64,000 nucleotides of DNA from Solimicrobium silvestre. Lineage in GTDB: Bacteria > Pseudomonadota > Gammaproteobacteria > Burkholderiales > Burkholderiaceae_D. The position numbers and the translations under genes are program-made. Positions 1 through 8,748 of this stretch are shown in pieces. Location of the stretch: contig NZ_PUGF01000022.1 in assembly GCF_002976435.1 (NCBI RefSeq), forward strand, positions 1 to 64,000, written 5' to 3'. Under the pieces are notes generated by a model that did not search any database, was not told the origin of the DNA, and saw only the letters and a list, made by a program, of their open reading frames with translations. Position 1 is the stretch's first letter. Each line of letters starts with the position of its first letter.

Positions 1-79
1 GGTGTATTTAATGTATTTTACTGTCGCCAGAAGATTCTTAAAATCGACTTGCGCGCTGCAACTAATTCGGCTTAAATGT

Positions 80-114
80 GTTACCCATGTCTGGATACAC
101 CCGTTACCTATGTC
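80..114. repeat. Short direct repeat, possible insertion-sequence end remnant
   Basis: Two 12-base near-copies, GTTACCCATGTC (80-91) and GTTACCTATGTC (103-114), differ at one base and start 23 bases apart. Pairs of this kind occur at the ends of some DDE-transposase insertion sequences as transposase binding sites, so this may be the edge of an element lying to the left of the window. No transposase reading frame is visible in the few bases available. They sit where copies 2 and 3 of the adjacent repeat element carry a terminator hairpin, so copy 1 may have been cut at this point. The identification is inference. Confidence 0.3.
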
Positions 115-127
115 CCACGTCTAAACA

Positions 128-376
128 CGTCGCCAAAAAAGGTAGGCCAAAAAAGGCGACCACGCTGTTTCGGAAACCCCGATTATTTTACGAATAAATG
201 GGAAAAGTTCGAAACTCGCTGCGCTCAAACAGCGAACCTTTCTGATCCATTTATCCGTAAAATAACCGGCCGAACCAGAAGTGGAGGTAGGTCAAAATCA
301 ACGGCAACTGCAACGTCAACTTCAACTTCAACGTCAAAATCAACTGCAACTGCAACGTCAAAATCAACCGCAACTT
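128..376 (+). repeat. Structured intergenic repeat element, copy 1
   Basis: This is the first of three related elements (others at 45761 and 55561). It begins with a GTCGCC...GGCGAC hairpin, followed by a long stem whose arms lie at 179-201 and 247-269 and pair at 21 of 23 positions. It ends in a tail (293-376) of 14 six-base units built on CAAC (for example CAACTG, CAACGT, CAACTT, CAAAAT). A short open frame crosses it, but its peptide is just the repeat translated, so I do not call a gene. It lies 8 bases beyond the hslO stop. Unlike the other copies it lacks the upstream terminator hairpin. Function unknown; a structured RNA or an immobile element are both possible. Confidence 0.8.
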
Positions 377-384
377 CGTGGAAA

Positions 385-1332
385 TTAATGGGTGCGATCA
401 ACCTCTGGGTTTATTTTTATTTCAGGCGATAAAAATAATTGAGTGCAATCAACCGCGTCAAAACTATATGGCTTGCCGCAAAAATCACAGTTTATGTCTA
501 ACTTACCTAAGCTGTTTACCGCTTCCGTGACTTCTTCTTTTCCAAGCATCACCAGCATATTGCCGACTTTTTCACGGCTGCATGAGCAGGAGAACGTGAT
601 GTCTTGCGGTTCAAAAATCCGTAATGTTTCTTCCCAAAATAGGCGATGCAGCAAGGTTGCTGTACTGGCGCTTAATAATTCATCGCGCTTTAAGGTGTTC
701 CCCAGCAGGCAGGCGCGGGTCCATGCTTGTTCGGCTGATTCCGCCTGGCTCAGTTCCTCGTCATGCGTTGCATGTGTAGCAGAGCCACCGTGGCAGGGTA
801 AGCGTTGCAGTAACATGCCACGGCTAACTTCGCTGTCGGAGGCTAACCATAATTTGGTATCGAGCTGCTCGGATTGCTTCATGTAGTTTTCAATGACAGC
901 CGCAATTGAATCGCCTTCTAACGGTACGATGCCTTGGTACGCTTGCTGCCCTGGAACTTTGTTGTTGGGGTCTAAGGTAATGACAAAGCGACCGTGACCG
1001 TTGGCATTGACTAATTCGGACAAGCTGGCGTTGTCAGCGATATGGGCGTTCTCTGCCAATTTTGCCATGGCACGGACTTGTAACTGGTTATCGCATTCCA
1101 CCACTAGCAACTTGATAGCGCCTTCACCGTGTATTTGCATGATCATGCTGCCATCAAATTTAAGATTGGCGCACAGTAAAGCCGCAGCACAGGTTAATTC
1201 GCCTAACAGATTTTGCACCGGAAGCGGGTAGTTGTGATGCGTTAATACTTGTTTCCAGGTGGCGTTGAGTTCAACCAATTCACCGCGCACGGTTGCATCG
1301 TCAAACATAAATTTTTGTAAGGTATCGGTCAT
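385..1332 (-). CDS. hslO: Redox-regulated molecular chaperone Hsp33
   Basis: Cytoplasmic holdase that binds unfolding proteins under oxidative stress and releases them when reduced. The 315-residue protein has the family's N-terminal domain, followed by the redox switch: a CxC pair (Cys249, Cys251) and a CxxC pair (Cys282, Cys285) that hold zinc when reduced and form disulfides when oxidised. All four cysteines are present, so the switch looks functional. It is somewhat longer than the E. coli protein (about 290 residues), partly because of a short tail after the last conserved segment that runs almost up to the adjacent repeat element; the stop is 8 bases from the repeat's end. The ATG start has only a weak upstream AAG. 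It reads in the same direction as the gamma-carbonic anhydrase gene upstream. Confidence 0.95.
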   Translation of the reverse strand: MTDTLQKFMFDDATVRGELVELNATWKQVLTHHNYPLPVQNLLGELTCAAALLCANLKFDGSMIMQIHGEGAIKLLVVECDNQLQVRAMAKLAENAHIADNASLSELVNANGHGRFVITLDPNNKVPGQQAYQGIVPLEGDSIAAVIENYMKQSEQLDTKLWLASDSEVSRGMLLQRLPCHGGSATHATHDEELSQAESAEQAWTRACLLGNTLKRDELLSASTATLLHRLFWEETLRIFEPQDITFSCSCSREKVGNMLVMLGKEEVTEAVNSLGKLDINCDFCGKPYSFDAVDCTQLFLSPEIKINPEVDRTH

Positions 1333-1380
1333 TTTCTTGGATTTTTTGCTGAAGTTATTTGGTTTGTTGATTTGCGTCGT

Positions 1381-1905
1381 TTATTTCAGGCGTATCAGTT
1401 TAGTTTTGAAGAGCTGGGCGCGAGTTACGTAATTATCCGTGTTTTTGTGGAAATTATTAATCTCTTCTTCGGTGAGCGTGCGTGCCACTTTGGCCGGTGA
1501 GCCGATGATTAATGAATTATCCGGAAAATGTTTTCCTTCGGTAACTAACGCGCCAGCACCAACTAAACAGTTTTTGCCGATGACCGCACCGTTCAAGATC
1601 ACCGCTTGTATGCCGATTAATGCGCCATCCTGAATCGTGCAGCCATGCAACATGGCTTGGTGGCCGACGGTGACGTTGCGCCCTATAGTCAGTGGGTAGC
1701 CAATATCAGTGTGCAACACGACGTTTTCTTGCACGTTGCTATTCTCACCGACAGAAATCAGTTCGTTATCGCCACGTATCGTTACTTCAAACCAGACGCT
1801 GGCATGCGCAGCAATGTGGACTTTTCCGATGACATTGGCAGAGTCCGCGACGAAGGCACTGTCATCAATTTGAGGGATGGAGTCGCTTAATTGGTAGATA
1901 GTCAT
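1381..1905 (-). CDS. Gamma-carbonic anhydrase family protein (left-handed beta-helix)
   Basis: Protein of about 174 residues of the YrdA/PaaY/CaiE group, trimeric left-handed beta-helix enzymes related to gamma-class carbonic anhydrase. Hexapeptide repeats run through most of the chain, and the family's metal-site histidines are visible in the VVLH, VGHQ and MLHG segments, together with the conserved RGD turn. The frame stays open to an upstream TTG at 1965, but family members begin close to the MTIYQL segment, so I take the ATG at 1903-1905; no strong ribosome site decides it. It lies 48 bases upstream of hslO on the same strand and may be co-transcribed with it. The physiological substrate cannot be fixed: many members show weak or no hydratase activity. 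Confidence 0.9.
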   Translation of the reverse strand: MTIYQLSDSIPQIDDSAFVADSANVIGKVHIAAHASVWFEVTIRGDNELISVGENSNVQENVVLHTDIGYPLTIGRNVTVGHQAMLHGCTIQDGALIGIQAVILNGAVIGKNCLVGAGALVTEGKHFPDNSLIIGSPAKVARTLTEEEINNFHKNTDNYVTRAQLFKTKLIRLK

Positions 1906-2015
1906 GTGAGTTTGGATGGTTGGAGTGTTATTGAGTAAAATGCAGCGTATTGAAGACTTGCGCAAAAAAAGTCATTTTACTCTCCATCACTTCGAATAAC
2001 CAAGATCGCCTTAAG

Positions 2016-2873
2016 ATGTTGCAAATGCCAACCGAAATACCTCAAGAATTTACCCACGAATTACGCCACTTGGCATTGAACGCACTGGAACTGACCGATC
2101 CTACCCAAAAAGTGGCGCAAACTCAGGTTTTGTATGAAAAACAGCAAGCAGGGCACATCGCATTGGATATTCATCACCAATTCGCTGCACACGCCGGCGC
2201 GCAGATTCCCGGCCGTCCCGAAAAGCCAGAGCTAGTTCCTCCTTTGCAGGTAAAGCGCCGTACCATGCGTACCCCTGAAGGGCGGGCGATTTTATTGCAC
2301 GCGCTGTGCCATATTGAATTTAATGCCATTAATTTGGCCTTGGATGCCATTTGGCGTTTTCCTGGCATGCCAGCCGACTATTACGTCGATTGGCTCAAGG
2401 TTGCAGCAGAAGAAGCGCTACACTTTTCCTTGTTGGCTGAACATTTAACGACTTTGGGTTACGCATATGGTGATTTCCCCGGACACGACACGCTGTGGGA
2501 AATGGTTGCCAAGACTCAGGAAGACGTTTTGGCTCGTATGGCTTTAGTGCCACGCACGATGGAAGCGCGTGGCTTGGATGCTGCGCCCAGCACCCGCAAC
2601 AAGCTGGCGCAAGTCGGTGACGATGCAGGCGCCGCTATTATTGACATCATTTTGCGCGATGAAATTGGTCATGTGGCGATAGGTAATCGCTGGTTTGCTT
2701 ATTTATGTCTACAACGCGATCTGGAGCCGATTGCTTGCTACGCCAGTTTGGCTGAGCGTTATGCAGCACCAAAACTACGTGCCCCGTTTAATCTGGACGC
2801 GCGTCGTGCTGCAGGGTTTACCGAAGCGGAATTACAGGCTTTGCAAGATAGCACCGAGCGAACTCAGCCGTAA
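2016..2873 (+). CDS. DUF455 ferritin-like family protein
   Basis: About 285 residues of the DUF455 family, helical proteins of the ferritin-like (di-iron) superfamily related to MiaE-type folds; the reaction is not established. Iron-ligand-type motifs are visible: an EExxH segment (EEALHFSLL) and a later DExxH segment (DEIGHVAIG), spaced as in a four-helix di-iron bundle. The open frame extends to a TTG at 1950, overlapping the divergent carbonic anhydrase frame; I chose the ATG at 2016 because sequence resembling the family starts just after it, though an ATG at 2025 is equally possible. The next gene, thrC, starts 89 bases downstream. In related bacteria the gene often sits beside the same neighbours, which supports its being a native housekeeping gene. 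Confidence 0.85.
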   Translation: MLQMPTEIPQEFTHELRHLALNALELTDPTQKVAQTQVLYEKQQAGHIALDIHHQFAAHAGAQIPGRPEKPELVPPLQVKRRTMRTPEGRAILLHALCHIEFNAINLALDAIWRFPGMPADYYVDWLKVAAEEALHFSLLAEHLTTLGYAYGDFPGHDTLWEMVAKTQEDVLARMALVPRTMEARGLDAAPSTRNKLAQVGDDAGAAIIDIILRDEIGHVAIGNRWFAYLCLQRDLEPIACYASLAERYAAPKLRAPFNLDARRAAGFTEAELQALQDSTERTQP

Positions 2874-2962
2874 TTTGCCAGTAACGCTATAATCTTCCGT
2901 TGTTTGTCTCTTTTGCTCACTTTTATTAATCGTTTCATTTAAAGTTCATCAAAAACATCGCT

Positions 2963-4405
2963 ATGCATTACGTATCCACTCGCGGCATCGCTGCACAAGA
3001 CACTTTTTCCACTATTTTGTTAGGCGGCTTGGCGGAAGATGGCGGTTTGTATTTGCCTGAACATTACCCGCAAATTAGCGATGCTGAGTTGAACCAGTGG
3101 CGCACTTTTTCTTATGCGGAATTAGCTTGTGCTGTGCTGGCGAAGTTTGCGCCGGATATTCCTCTAGCTGATCTACGCGCACTCACTCAAAAAACCTATA
3201 CCGCCGCCACGTATTGCAATACCAGTGGCGATGCAAGCAAAATTACCCCGTTGCAAGAACTCGAGCCGGGCTTGTATTTACAAGCACTGTCGAATGGCCC
3301 AACACTGGCTTTTAAAGACATGGCGATGCAGTTGTTGGGTAATTTGTTTGAATACACGCTGGATAAGCAGCATGCCGAACTCAATATTTTTGGCGCAACT
3401 TCGGGCGACACGGGCAGCGCAGCGGAATACGCGATGCGCGGCAAGCGTGGGATACGTGTGTTTATGTTGTCGCCGCACAAAAAAATGAGCGCCTTCCAAA
3501 CTGCACAAATGTTTAGCTTAACCGATGAAAATATTTTCAATATCGCCGTTGAAGGTGTGTTTGATGATTGCCAGGATTTAGTTAAAGCCGTTTCCAACGA
3601 TTTAGCGTTTAAAAACCGCCAGAAAATCGGTACAGTGAATTCGATTAACTGGGCGAGGGTGGTTGCGCAGGTGGTGTATTACTTCCGTGGTTATTTAAGT
3701 GCAACTACTAACAATAGCCAGCAAGTCTCGTTTACCGTGCCATCCGGTAATTTTGGTAATGTCTGCGCTGGACATATCGCGCGCATGATGGGCTTGCCTA
3801 TCGCCAAATTGGTGGTTGCGACCAATGAGAATGATGTGTTGGATGAATTCTTTAAAACCGGTAAATACCAGGTACGTAAATCGGAGCAGACTTACCACAC
3901 CAGTAGTCCGTCGATGGATATTTCCAAAGCATCTAATTTCGAGCGTTTTGTGTTTGATTTAATCGGACGTGACAGCGCACGCTTGCTGGCCTTATTTAGC
4001 AAAGTAGAAAAAACTGGTGGCTTTGATTTATCCGGCGCGCCGGGTAGTGATGGCGATGAATTTAAACGGATTGCTGAGTTTGGCTTTTCCTCTGGTAAAT
4101 CAGTACATACCGACCGTTTGGCAACTATTCGTAGCGTGCGTGAAAAATACGGCATTACCGTGGATACCCATACCGCCGACGGCATTAAAGTCGCGCTAGA
4201 ACAGCGTGACAACAATGTCGCGATGATCGTGCTGGAAACCGCTTTGCCAGCCAAATTTAATGAAACGATACGGGAAGCGTTGGGTGTTGATGCACCGCGC
4301 CCAGCTGGGTTCGAGAACATTGAATCATTACCGCAGCATTTTGTGGTGATGGTGGCAGATGCGGCGCAAATGAAGGCGTATATTGCTGGGAAAACCGGTT
4401 TGTAA
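2963..4405 (+). CDS. thrC: Threonine synthase
   Basis: PLP enzyme of fold type II that converts O-phospho-L-homoserine to L-threonine, the last step of threonine biosynthesis. At 480 residues it matches the longer bacterial class. The N-terminal part starts HYVSTRG as in this class. The PLP lysine is Lys118 in the TLAFKDMAMQL segment, and the phosphate-binding loop is the SGDTGSAAEYA segment. It follows the DUF455 gene on the plus strand and converges on the sugar nucleotidyltransferase gene, whose stop is 29 bases away. The usual partner hom (homoserine dehydrogenase) is not in this stretch. Confidence 0.96.
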   Translation: MHYVSTRGIAAQDTFSTILLGGLAEDGGLYLPEHYPQISDAELNQWRTFSYAELACAVLAKFAPDIPLADLRALTQKTYTAATYCNTSGDASKITPLQELEPGLYLQALSNGPTLAFKDMAMQLLGNLFEYTLDKQHAELNIFGATSGDTGSAAEYAMRGKRGIRVFMLSPHKKMSAFQTAQMFSLTDENIFNIAVEGVFDDCQDLVKAVSNDLAFKNRQKIGTVNSINWARVVAQVVYYFRGYLSATTNNSQQVSFTVPSGNFGNVCAGHIARMMGLPIAKLVVATNENDVLDEFFKTGKYQVRKSEQTYHTSSPSMDISKASNFERFVFDLIGRDSARLLALFSKVEKTGGFDLSGAPGSDGDEFKRIAEFGFSSGKSVHTDRLATIRSVREKYGITVDTHTADGIKVALEQRDNNVAMIVLETALPAKFNETIREALGVDAPRPAGFENIESLPQHFVVMVADAAQMKAYIAGKTGL

Positions 4406-4434
4406 AAGCCGGATTATTTGAATAATTCACTTAT

Positions 4435-5475
4435 TTACTCCAAACCATTAGCACGTTTTAAATCATCAGGGCGACCAACATCAATCCAGTCCTCCTCTGA
4501 GAAATACGTTGCGATGGTTTTATTTTTCAGCAGCAATTGTGCATACAAGTCGGTAATCAAGAAGAATTGATTCTTCGGAACGAGTTGTAAAACCGATGGG
4601 TTCAGCACATAAATGCCGAGATTAATTAAGATATCCAGCGCGGGTTTTTCTTCCAGTCGTACCAAGTGCCCGTCTAACTGATGCACGACTCCGTAAGGAA
4701 CTTCATGCTGGTAATGCCCGACTGAAATGGTCGCATCCGCGCCCGATTCTGTGTGGCATGCCAACAAAGCTTGCACATTTATTCGGGTAACCTGATCGCC
4801 ATTTAACACAATAATCGGGTCTTGCAAGGTGTCCGGCAGCAGGCTTAATGCGCCGCCAGTGCTTAATTCTGTGGTTTCCCTTAAATACTCAATCTGGCAG
4901 CCAAAGTCGCGGCCATCGCCAAAATGCTCTTCGATCATGTGTCCCAGATAATTAATCGACACAAAAATATGGCAAATGCCGTTACCAACCAGATTCAAAA
5001 TAATGCGCTCTAAAATAGGTCGTCCGGCAACTTTAACCATCGGTTTCGGGCAGGCTTCGGTGTATGGCCGCAAGCGAGTGCCTTTGCCTCCCGCCATAAT
5101 GACCGCAGCGTTGGGGCGTTTGTTGGTGCCGATAATTTCTTCTAAAAAGTGAATGCCTAACAAGTGTTTGTCCACATCCACGACCGGCACATGCCGGATT
5201 CGGAGCGCCTTCATTAAATCTAGCACGGCTGAGCGGTCGGTTTTGAGCGCGACAGAAATATAGCCTGAACTCATCACAGTCGATGCCAGGCTGTCCATCG
5301 TCAAGCCTTTTAACAAACCGCGACGAATATCGCCATCGGTAATGATGCCGATAATTACTTCATTCTGATTTTGCACCATGACGATTTCACGCCAATTATT
5401 TTCAATCGCCTGCATGGCGTCATGAATAGTGGCGCTATCCGATATCACGAATTGTTCCAGATCTTTGATTAGCAT
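4435..5475 (-). CDS. ptmE: CBS-domain sugar-1-phosphate nucleotidyltransferase, PtmE-like
   Basis: Last gene of the nonulosonate operon. Residues 1 to about 115 form a tandem CBS pair, and from about 124 onward there is a nucleotidyltransferase domain with the signature GGKGTRLRP (129-137) and a VLNGDQV metal-binding segment. This CBS plus transferase architecture is that of Campylobacter PtmE, which makes GDP-glucosamine for legionaminic acid. By family and context I infer that it charges an amino-sugar 1-phosphate with GDP, feeding LegB. Substrate and nucleotide cannot be read from sequence, and some relatives act on mannose-type sugars. The ATG start lies 30 bases after the PIG-L gene stop, so it is probably part of the same transcript. 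Confidence 0.8.
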   Translation of the reverse strand: MLIKDLEQFVISDSATIHDAMQAIENNWREIVMVQNQNEVIIGIITDGDIRRGLLKGLTMDSLASTVMSSGYISVALKTDRSAVLDLMKALRIRHVPVVDVDKHLLGIHFLEEIIGTNKRPNAAVIMAGGKGTRLRPYTEACPKPMVKVAGRPILERIILNLVGNGICHIFVSINYLGHMIEEHFGDGRDFGCQIEYLRETTELSTGGALSLLPDTLQDPIIVLNGDQVTRINVQALLACHTESGADATISVGHYQHEVPYGVVHQLDGHLVRLEEKPALDILINLGIYVLNPSVLQLVPKNQFFLITDLYAQLLLKNKTIATYFSEEDWIDVGRPDDLKRANGLE

Positions 5476-5505
5476 GATGTGACCTGACGACGTGTTTAAT
5501 GATTG

Positions 5506-6177
5506 CTATGAAATTTCTTTCAACAACACAAAACTCTCCGCATATTCGCAAGCAGCAGTCGCGCCGCGTAAGGTTGCCAGCGCCGTTACATTACGCTCAC
5601 TGCGCGGAAATGGATGTACGCCCATTTCGCTTTTATATATCCGTAAAATGGCGCATTTTTTTTCAAAATAAGCCGAAATATCCACAAAAACATTGGGGAT
5701 AAAACTGTCTTCCTTTGTGCTGGGCGCAAACTCTGTTTCGCTTAAGGTTTCCATCATTAATATTCTTTTGATGAACGGATAACGGAAGGATTTGGTACAG
5801 CTATAGGCCGCTTCAAATATTTTTCGGTGATCGCTATGAACATCACTTTTGAATGGTAAATAGATCGTGTGCGGCTCAACTTGCTTGATGATGCTGGCAA
5901 TTTTGGCGATTATTTCGCTCATCGCATAGGTATCGACCTGCATCGAATCGAGGCCTAAATGGTAGATTTCTTTAAAATTAAACACGCTGGCAACGTCGTT
6001 AATTTCTTGCGTGCGGGTTTCTAAGCTCTCTAAGGTATATCCATTTTTTTCAGACATACTGGTGCAAATTAACCAATATACTTCGTGGTTTTCGGCCTGG
6101 TGTTTGAGCAGCGTTCCGCCACAACCCAAGGTTTCGTCATCGGGATGCGTGGCAATTACCAGTACTTTGCGCGTCAT
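5506..6177 (-). CDS. PIG-L/LmbE family deacetylase
   Basis: 223-residue zinc-dependent N-deacetylase family protein. The hallmark HPDDE motif starts at His11 and the second zinc-binding HxxH-type segment is the HSDH sequence. Family members remove an N-acetyl group from GlcNAc-like sugars (PIG-L, MshB, BshB). The gene overlaps the legG stop by one base, so it is translationally tied to the nonulosonate operon. An inferred role is to deacetylate the sugar or an intermediate so that a different acyl group can be installed at an amino position, or to supply a glucosamine form to the PtmE-like enzyme. It is not one of the named enzymes of the Campylobacter legionaminate pathway. Confidence 0.85.
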   Translation of the reverse strand: MTRKVLVIATHPDDETLGCGGTLLKHQAENHEVYWLICTSMSEKNGYTLESLETRTQEINDVASVFNFKEIYHLGLDSMQVDTYAMSEIIAKIASIIKQVEPHTIYLPFKSDVHSDHRKIFEAAYSCTKSFRYPFIKRILMMETLSETEFAPSTKEDSFIPNVFVDISAYFEKKCAILRIYKSEMGVHPFPRSERNVTALATLRGATAACEYAESFVLLKEIS

Positions 6178-7361
6178 TACTTTTTCTCCAAATGAGCCAG
6201 CTCCAAAGGATCTTCGGTTTTTTTCAGTATCTGGTTAAAGTCAGTTGATTTAATTAGTGCATACGCTGTTTTACAACTGTTCCCATCACCATACGGATTG
6301 CGTCCTTTCATCATAGACGCCTGAAAATCGGGCGTCATGACTAAATTCACGGCCTGTTCAATCTCACTGGCTTCGTTGCCGCAAAACACCACGTTATTGC
6401 CGCAATAGCGTCCTTTTTGCCGTTCGCCAACATTAATCACAGACAAAGGAAGCGAGGCTGCTTCAAGAATGCCGGAAGATGAATTGCCGATTAAAAATTG
6501 GGCTTGTTTAAACAGCGATAAAAAAACATCGCGTTCCAGGTTTTTATAAAACCAAAAATCGGGGTCTGTTTCATGCTTAAGAATTTGTTCAATTATTAAG
6601 TGATTGCCAGGGTCACTATTGGGATAACTAACGATGGCAGGGATGCCCATCTTTTTTAAGGTGGAGAGAATGGTGGAAAAAATAATTCCTGCACGCATTG
6701 TGTCGTAACGTCCTTCTGCAATCGGGTGGTAGATTACCAAGGCATAATTATTTAAGCTTTTGTCAGGAGGGAAGATAGTGCTGGGTTGAATCGGTTTTTT
6801 GCTGCTAAGTTGAACAAATTTATCCAACGCAATACTGCCAACGACGGCGATCCGCTGCGCAGATTCGCCCATTTTCATCAATCTTTGCTTGTGCTGCTCA
6901 ATTGAAACTACGTGAAAAGTAGCCAGTTTTGAGGTGGCATGTCGGACTGCCGTATCTGCATGGCCGTCTTTTTCATGATCGCCACCGAAAAAATGGACAG
7001 TTGGAATAGCTAAAAATACGCCGAGCATGGCACCGACTAAAACATCTTCCCGGTCACCTGCAAAAAGAATTAAATCCGGTTGCCAGCCAGCGACTACGTC
7101 AATGGCATTTTGCAGCAAGATGCTGGCTGTTTTTAACCTGGATTTTTGCGTGTCGGCATTAATCAGGCTTTCAATTTCGATTAAAATTTTAAAGCCGTCT
7201 TTTTTAATCAGTTCAACCGTCGTGCCAAAGGTCGCTGACAGATGCGCGCCTGAAACCAGCAATTGCAAATCAATTTCCGGATCCGCATTTAATAATTCAT
7301 ATAACCCGCTCATTAAATCGTAGTCGGATCGGATCGAGGTCAACGCCAATATTTTTTTCAT
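6177..7361 (-). CDS. legG: NeuC/LegG-type hydrolysing NDP-sugar 2-epimerase
   Basis: 394-residue GT-B-fold enzyme of the UDP-GlcNAc 2-epimerase family, hydrolysing branch. In legionaminic acid synthesis LegG inverts C2 of the NDP-diacetamido-sugar and releases the 6-deoxy-mannosamine derivative that LegI condenses with phosphoenolpyruvate. Visible family marks are the MKKILALTSIRSDYDL start, the GGDHEKDGHADTAVRH segment after the N-terminal domain and the IGNSSSGILEA nucleotide-phosphate loop near the C-terminus. It overlaps the WbqC-like gene by 4 bases and the PIG-L gene by 1 base. The choice of LegG over sialic-acid NeuC rests on the neighbouring legB and legC. Confidence 0.88.
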   Translation of the reverse strand: MKKILALTSIRSDYDLMSGLYELLNADPEIDLQLLVSGAHLSATFGTTVELIKKDGFKILIEIESLINADTQKSRLKTASILLQNAIDVVAGWQPDLILFAGDREDVLVGAMLGVFLAIPTVHFFGGDHEKDGHADTAVRHATSKLATFHVVSIEQHKQRLMKMGESAQRIAVVGSIALDKFVQLSSKKPIQPSTIFPPDKSLNNYALVIYHPIAEGRYDTMRAGIIFSTILSTLKKMGIPAIVSYPNSDPGNHLIIEQILKHETDPDFWFYKNLERDVFLSLFKQAQFLIGNSSSGILEAASLPLSVINVGERQKGRYCGNNVVFCGNEASEIEQAVNLVMTPDFQASMMKGRNPYGDGNSCKTAYALIKSTDFNQILKKTEDPLELAHLEKK

Positions 7362-8062
7362 GGGGAAGACTCCCTTGCCAGCATGGTACTGGCTGCAACG
7401 CTACCCACATTAAAAAGCAAATCAAGGCAAGACAAACCTGAAATGAATTGTTGGGTATTTTTTTGCGGATAAATTGGGTGGCTAAATTCGTTATAGCTAA
7501 TGCTGATTCCTGCCGAATCAAATAAGGCATCATCCTGATAAATCTTTGCTCCGGTTCCCGATAAATAGCTTGTTGCCTGCGTCGCCTGGAGTAATTGCAG
7601 GATCAGGTCGGCCTTTTTTGCCTCATGCTGATACTGCAATTGATGTTGCATAATTATTTTCGTCTTAATTCCAAGCAGCGCCATGCTGATGTCCATTGAT
7701 TTTAAAATCACTTCAATCAAATACGTCGTTGGTGTTGAAAATAACGGTGCAATTTCGGGGTAAATCTGATCAAAAAAGGGGTGTTTTTTATAGTTGTTCG
7801 TTAAAAAATTGTTATGTATAACACCCCAGCCAGGATCAGCAATTTTGATGTCTTTTAAGGGCAAATTCAGGTAATTCTGTTTTACAAATGGAATGGTCAA
7901 ATATTTTACTTTTCCATCCAGCGTTAAAAATTGGTTACGGTGTTGAAACGCACTATCTGACAATTGAACTTCATCGAGCAGTATCAAGGTATCGCTGCCG
8001 GCAATTTTGGATAGCAATCCAAGCCACGGAAAATAACAAGGTTGATGAATAGAGCAGATCAC
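7358..8062 (-). CDS. WbqC-like family protein
   Basis: 234-residue member of the WbqC family, found in many surface-polysaccharide and nonulosonate loci. The N-terminal IHQPCYFPWLGLLSKI segment is the family signature. Biochemical activity is not well established; some family members are suspected to be acyl or glycosyl transferases. Four-base overlaps on both sides (methyltransferase upstream, legG downstream) place it inside the operon. By position it may modify the nonulosonic acid, for example by N-acylation, working with the methyltransferase and the deacetylase. That role is inference. Confidence 0.75.
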   Translation of the reverse strand: MICSIHQPCYFPWLGLLSKIAGSDTLILLDEVQLSDSAFQHRNQFLTLDGKVKYLTIPFVKQNYLNLPLKDIKIADPGWGVIHNNFLTNNYKKHPFFDQIYPEIAPLFSTPTTYLIEVILKSMDISMALLGIKTKIIMQHQLQYQHEAKKADLILQLLQATQATSYLSGTGAKIYQDDALFDSAGISISYNEFSHPIYPQKNTQQFISGLSCLDLLFNVGSVAASTMLARESSP

Positions 8063-8748
8063 GGTTTTTTTGCGATTAAATAATATTCAGAAGTCGAATT
8101 TTCTGCCAAGAATGAAGTGCGTTCGTAGTAGCCAACATCAATCACGTTAAATGCTTGAAATAAGGCTAAGAAATCATCTTTGTTTTTTGGTGAAAAAACC
8201 TTGCAACCTTCTTGGTGTGGAATCCGGTGGTCAATTTCATAGGTGTCGGCTGCGACGCGGTTGGCATGCCTGACTTTAACGTCGTTGTTGGTAATTAACG
8301 TGCAAATCAAGATGCCGCCGGGCTTGAGATAGTCGGCTAATTTGGCAATAGTCAGTTCTAAATTGGCCATGTCGTTATAGTAAAGCATCTGCCAGGCGAC
8401 GATTAAATCGAAAAAATTGTGATTGAAGTCGTGCTCTTTGGCGATGAGTTTAAAATTTTCCGGGTTGAAATTCGTGTATTTCGCGAGGCGGTTTTTCGCA
8501 CTGATCAAACTGCTTTCGGCAATTTCAATTCCATATAATTCCTGCATTTGCTGGATTAGAAATTCGGAATTGTTCGCCGATCCAAAGCCAAAATCCAGGC
8601 ACTTACCGCTGAGCGTGATTGCCGCCTTGTTTTGAAAAAACAAACTGACCAAATGTTCGCTTGGATAAATTAAGTAATTTCCCGCTTTTTTCTGGCGGTA
8701 AATTGCCTCCCAGTTTTCAGCGTTTTTGTCGCATTCGCTGGTCATCAT
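8059..8748 (-). CDS. Class I SAM-dependent methyltransferase
   Basis: 229-residue Rossmann-fold methyltransferase. Motif I is the CLDFGFGSANNSEFL segment near residue 50, the acidic ribose-binding position follows in YGIEIAE, and a motif IV-like segment is FDLIVAWQMLYY. It overlaps legI by 4 bases (ATGA) and the WbqC-like gene by 4 bases, so all three are coupled. The target is unknown; an O- or N-methylation of the nonulosonic acid or of its N-acyl substituent is the most economical guess from context. Methylated legionaminic derivatives are known in other bacteria, but nothing in the sequence fixes the substrate. Confidence 0.75.
   Translation of the reverse strand: MMTSECDKNAENWEAIYRQKKAGNYLIYPSEHLVSLFFQNKAAITLSGKCLDFGFGSANNSEFLIQQMQELYGIEIAESSLISAKNRLAKYTNFNPENFKLIAKEHDFNHNFFDLIVAWQMLYYNDMANLELTIAKLADYLKPGGILICTLITNNDVKVRHANRVAADTYEIDHRIPHQEGCKVFSPKNKDDFLALFQAFNVIDVGYYERTSFLAENSTSEYYLIAKKP

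Noticed and set aside
293-376. CAAC array considered as a CRISPR-like or VNTR array
   Set aside because: Units are only six bases, with no spacers of CRISPR length and no cas genes in the window.
76-432. 118-codon open frame over repeat copy 1
   Set aside because: Its peptide is the translated repeat (a Ser-Thr-Ala-Lys-rich tail). Copies 2 and 3 give frames that keep the tail only loosely while the nucleotide stem is conserved, so structure, not protein, is the better explanation.
443-886. Plus-strand frame of 147 codons opposite hslO
   Set aside because: Antisense shadow of a clear Hsp33 gene.
4391-4412. CCGG...CCGG hairpin between thrC and the PtmE-like gene
   Set aside because: Only a four-base self-complementary pair and no T-run; too weak to call a terminator.
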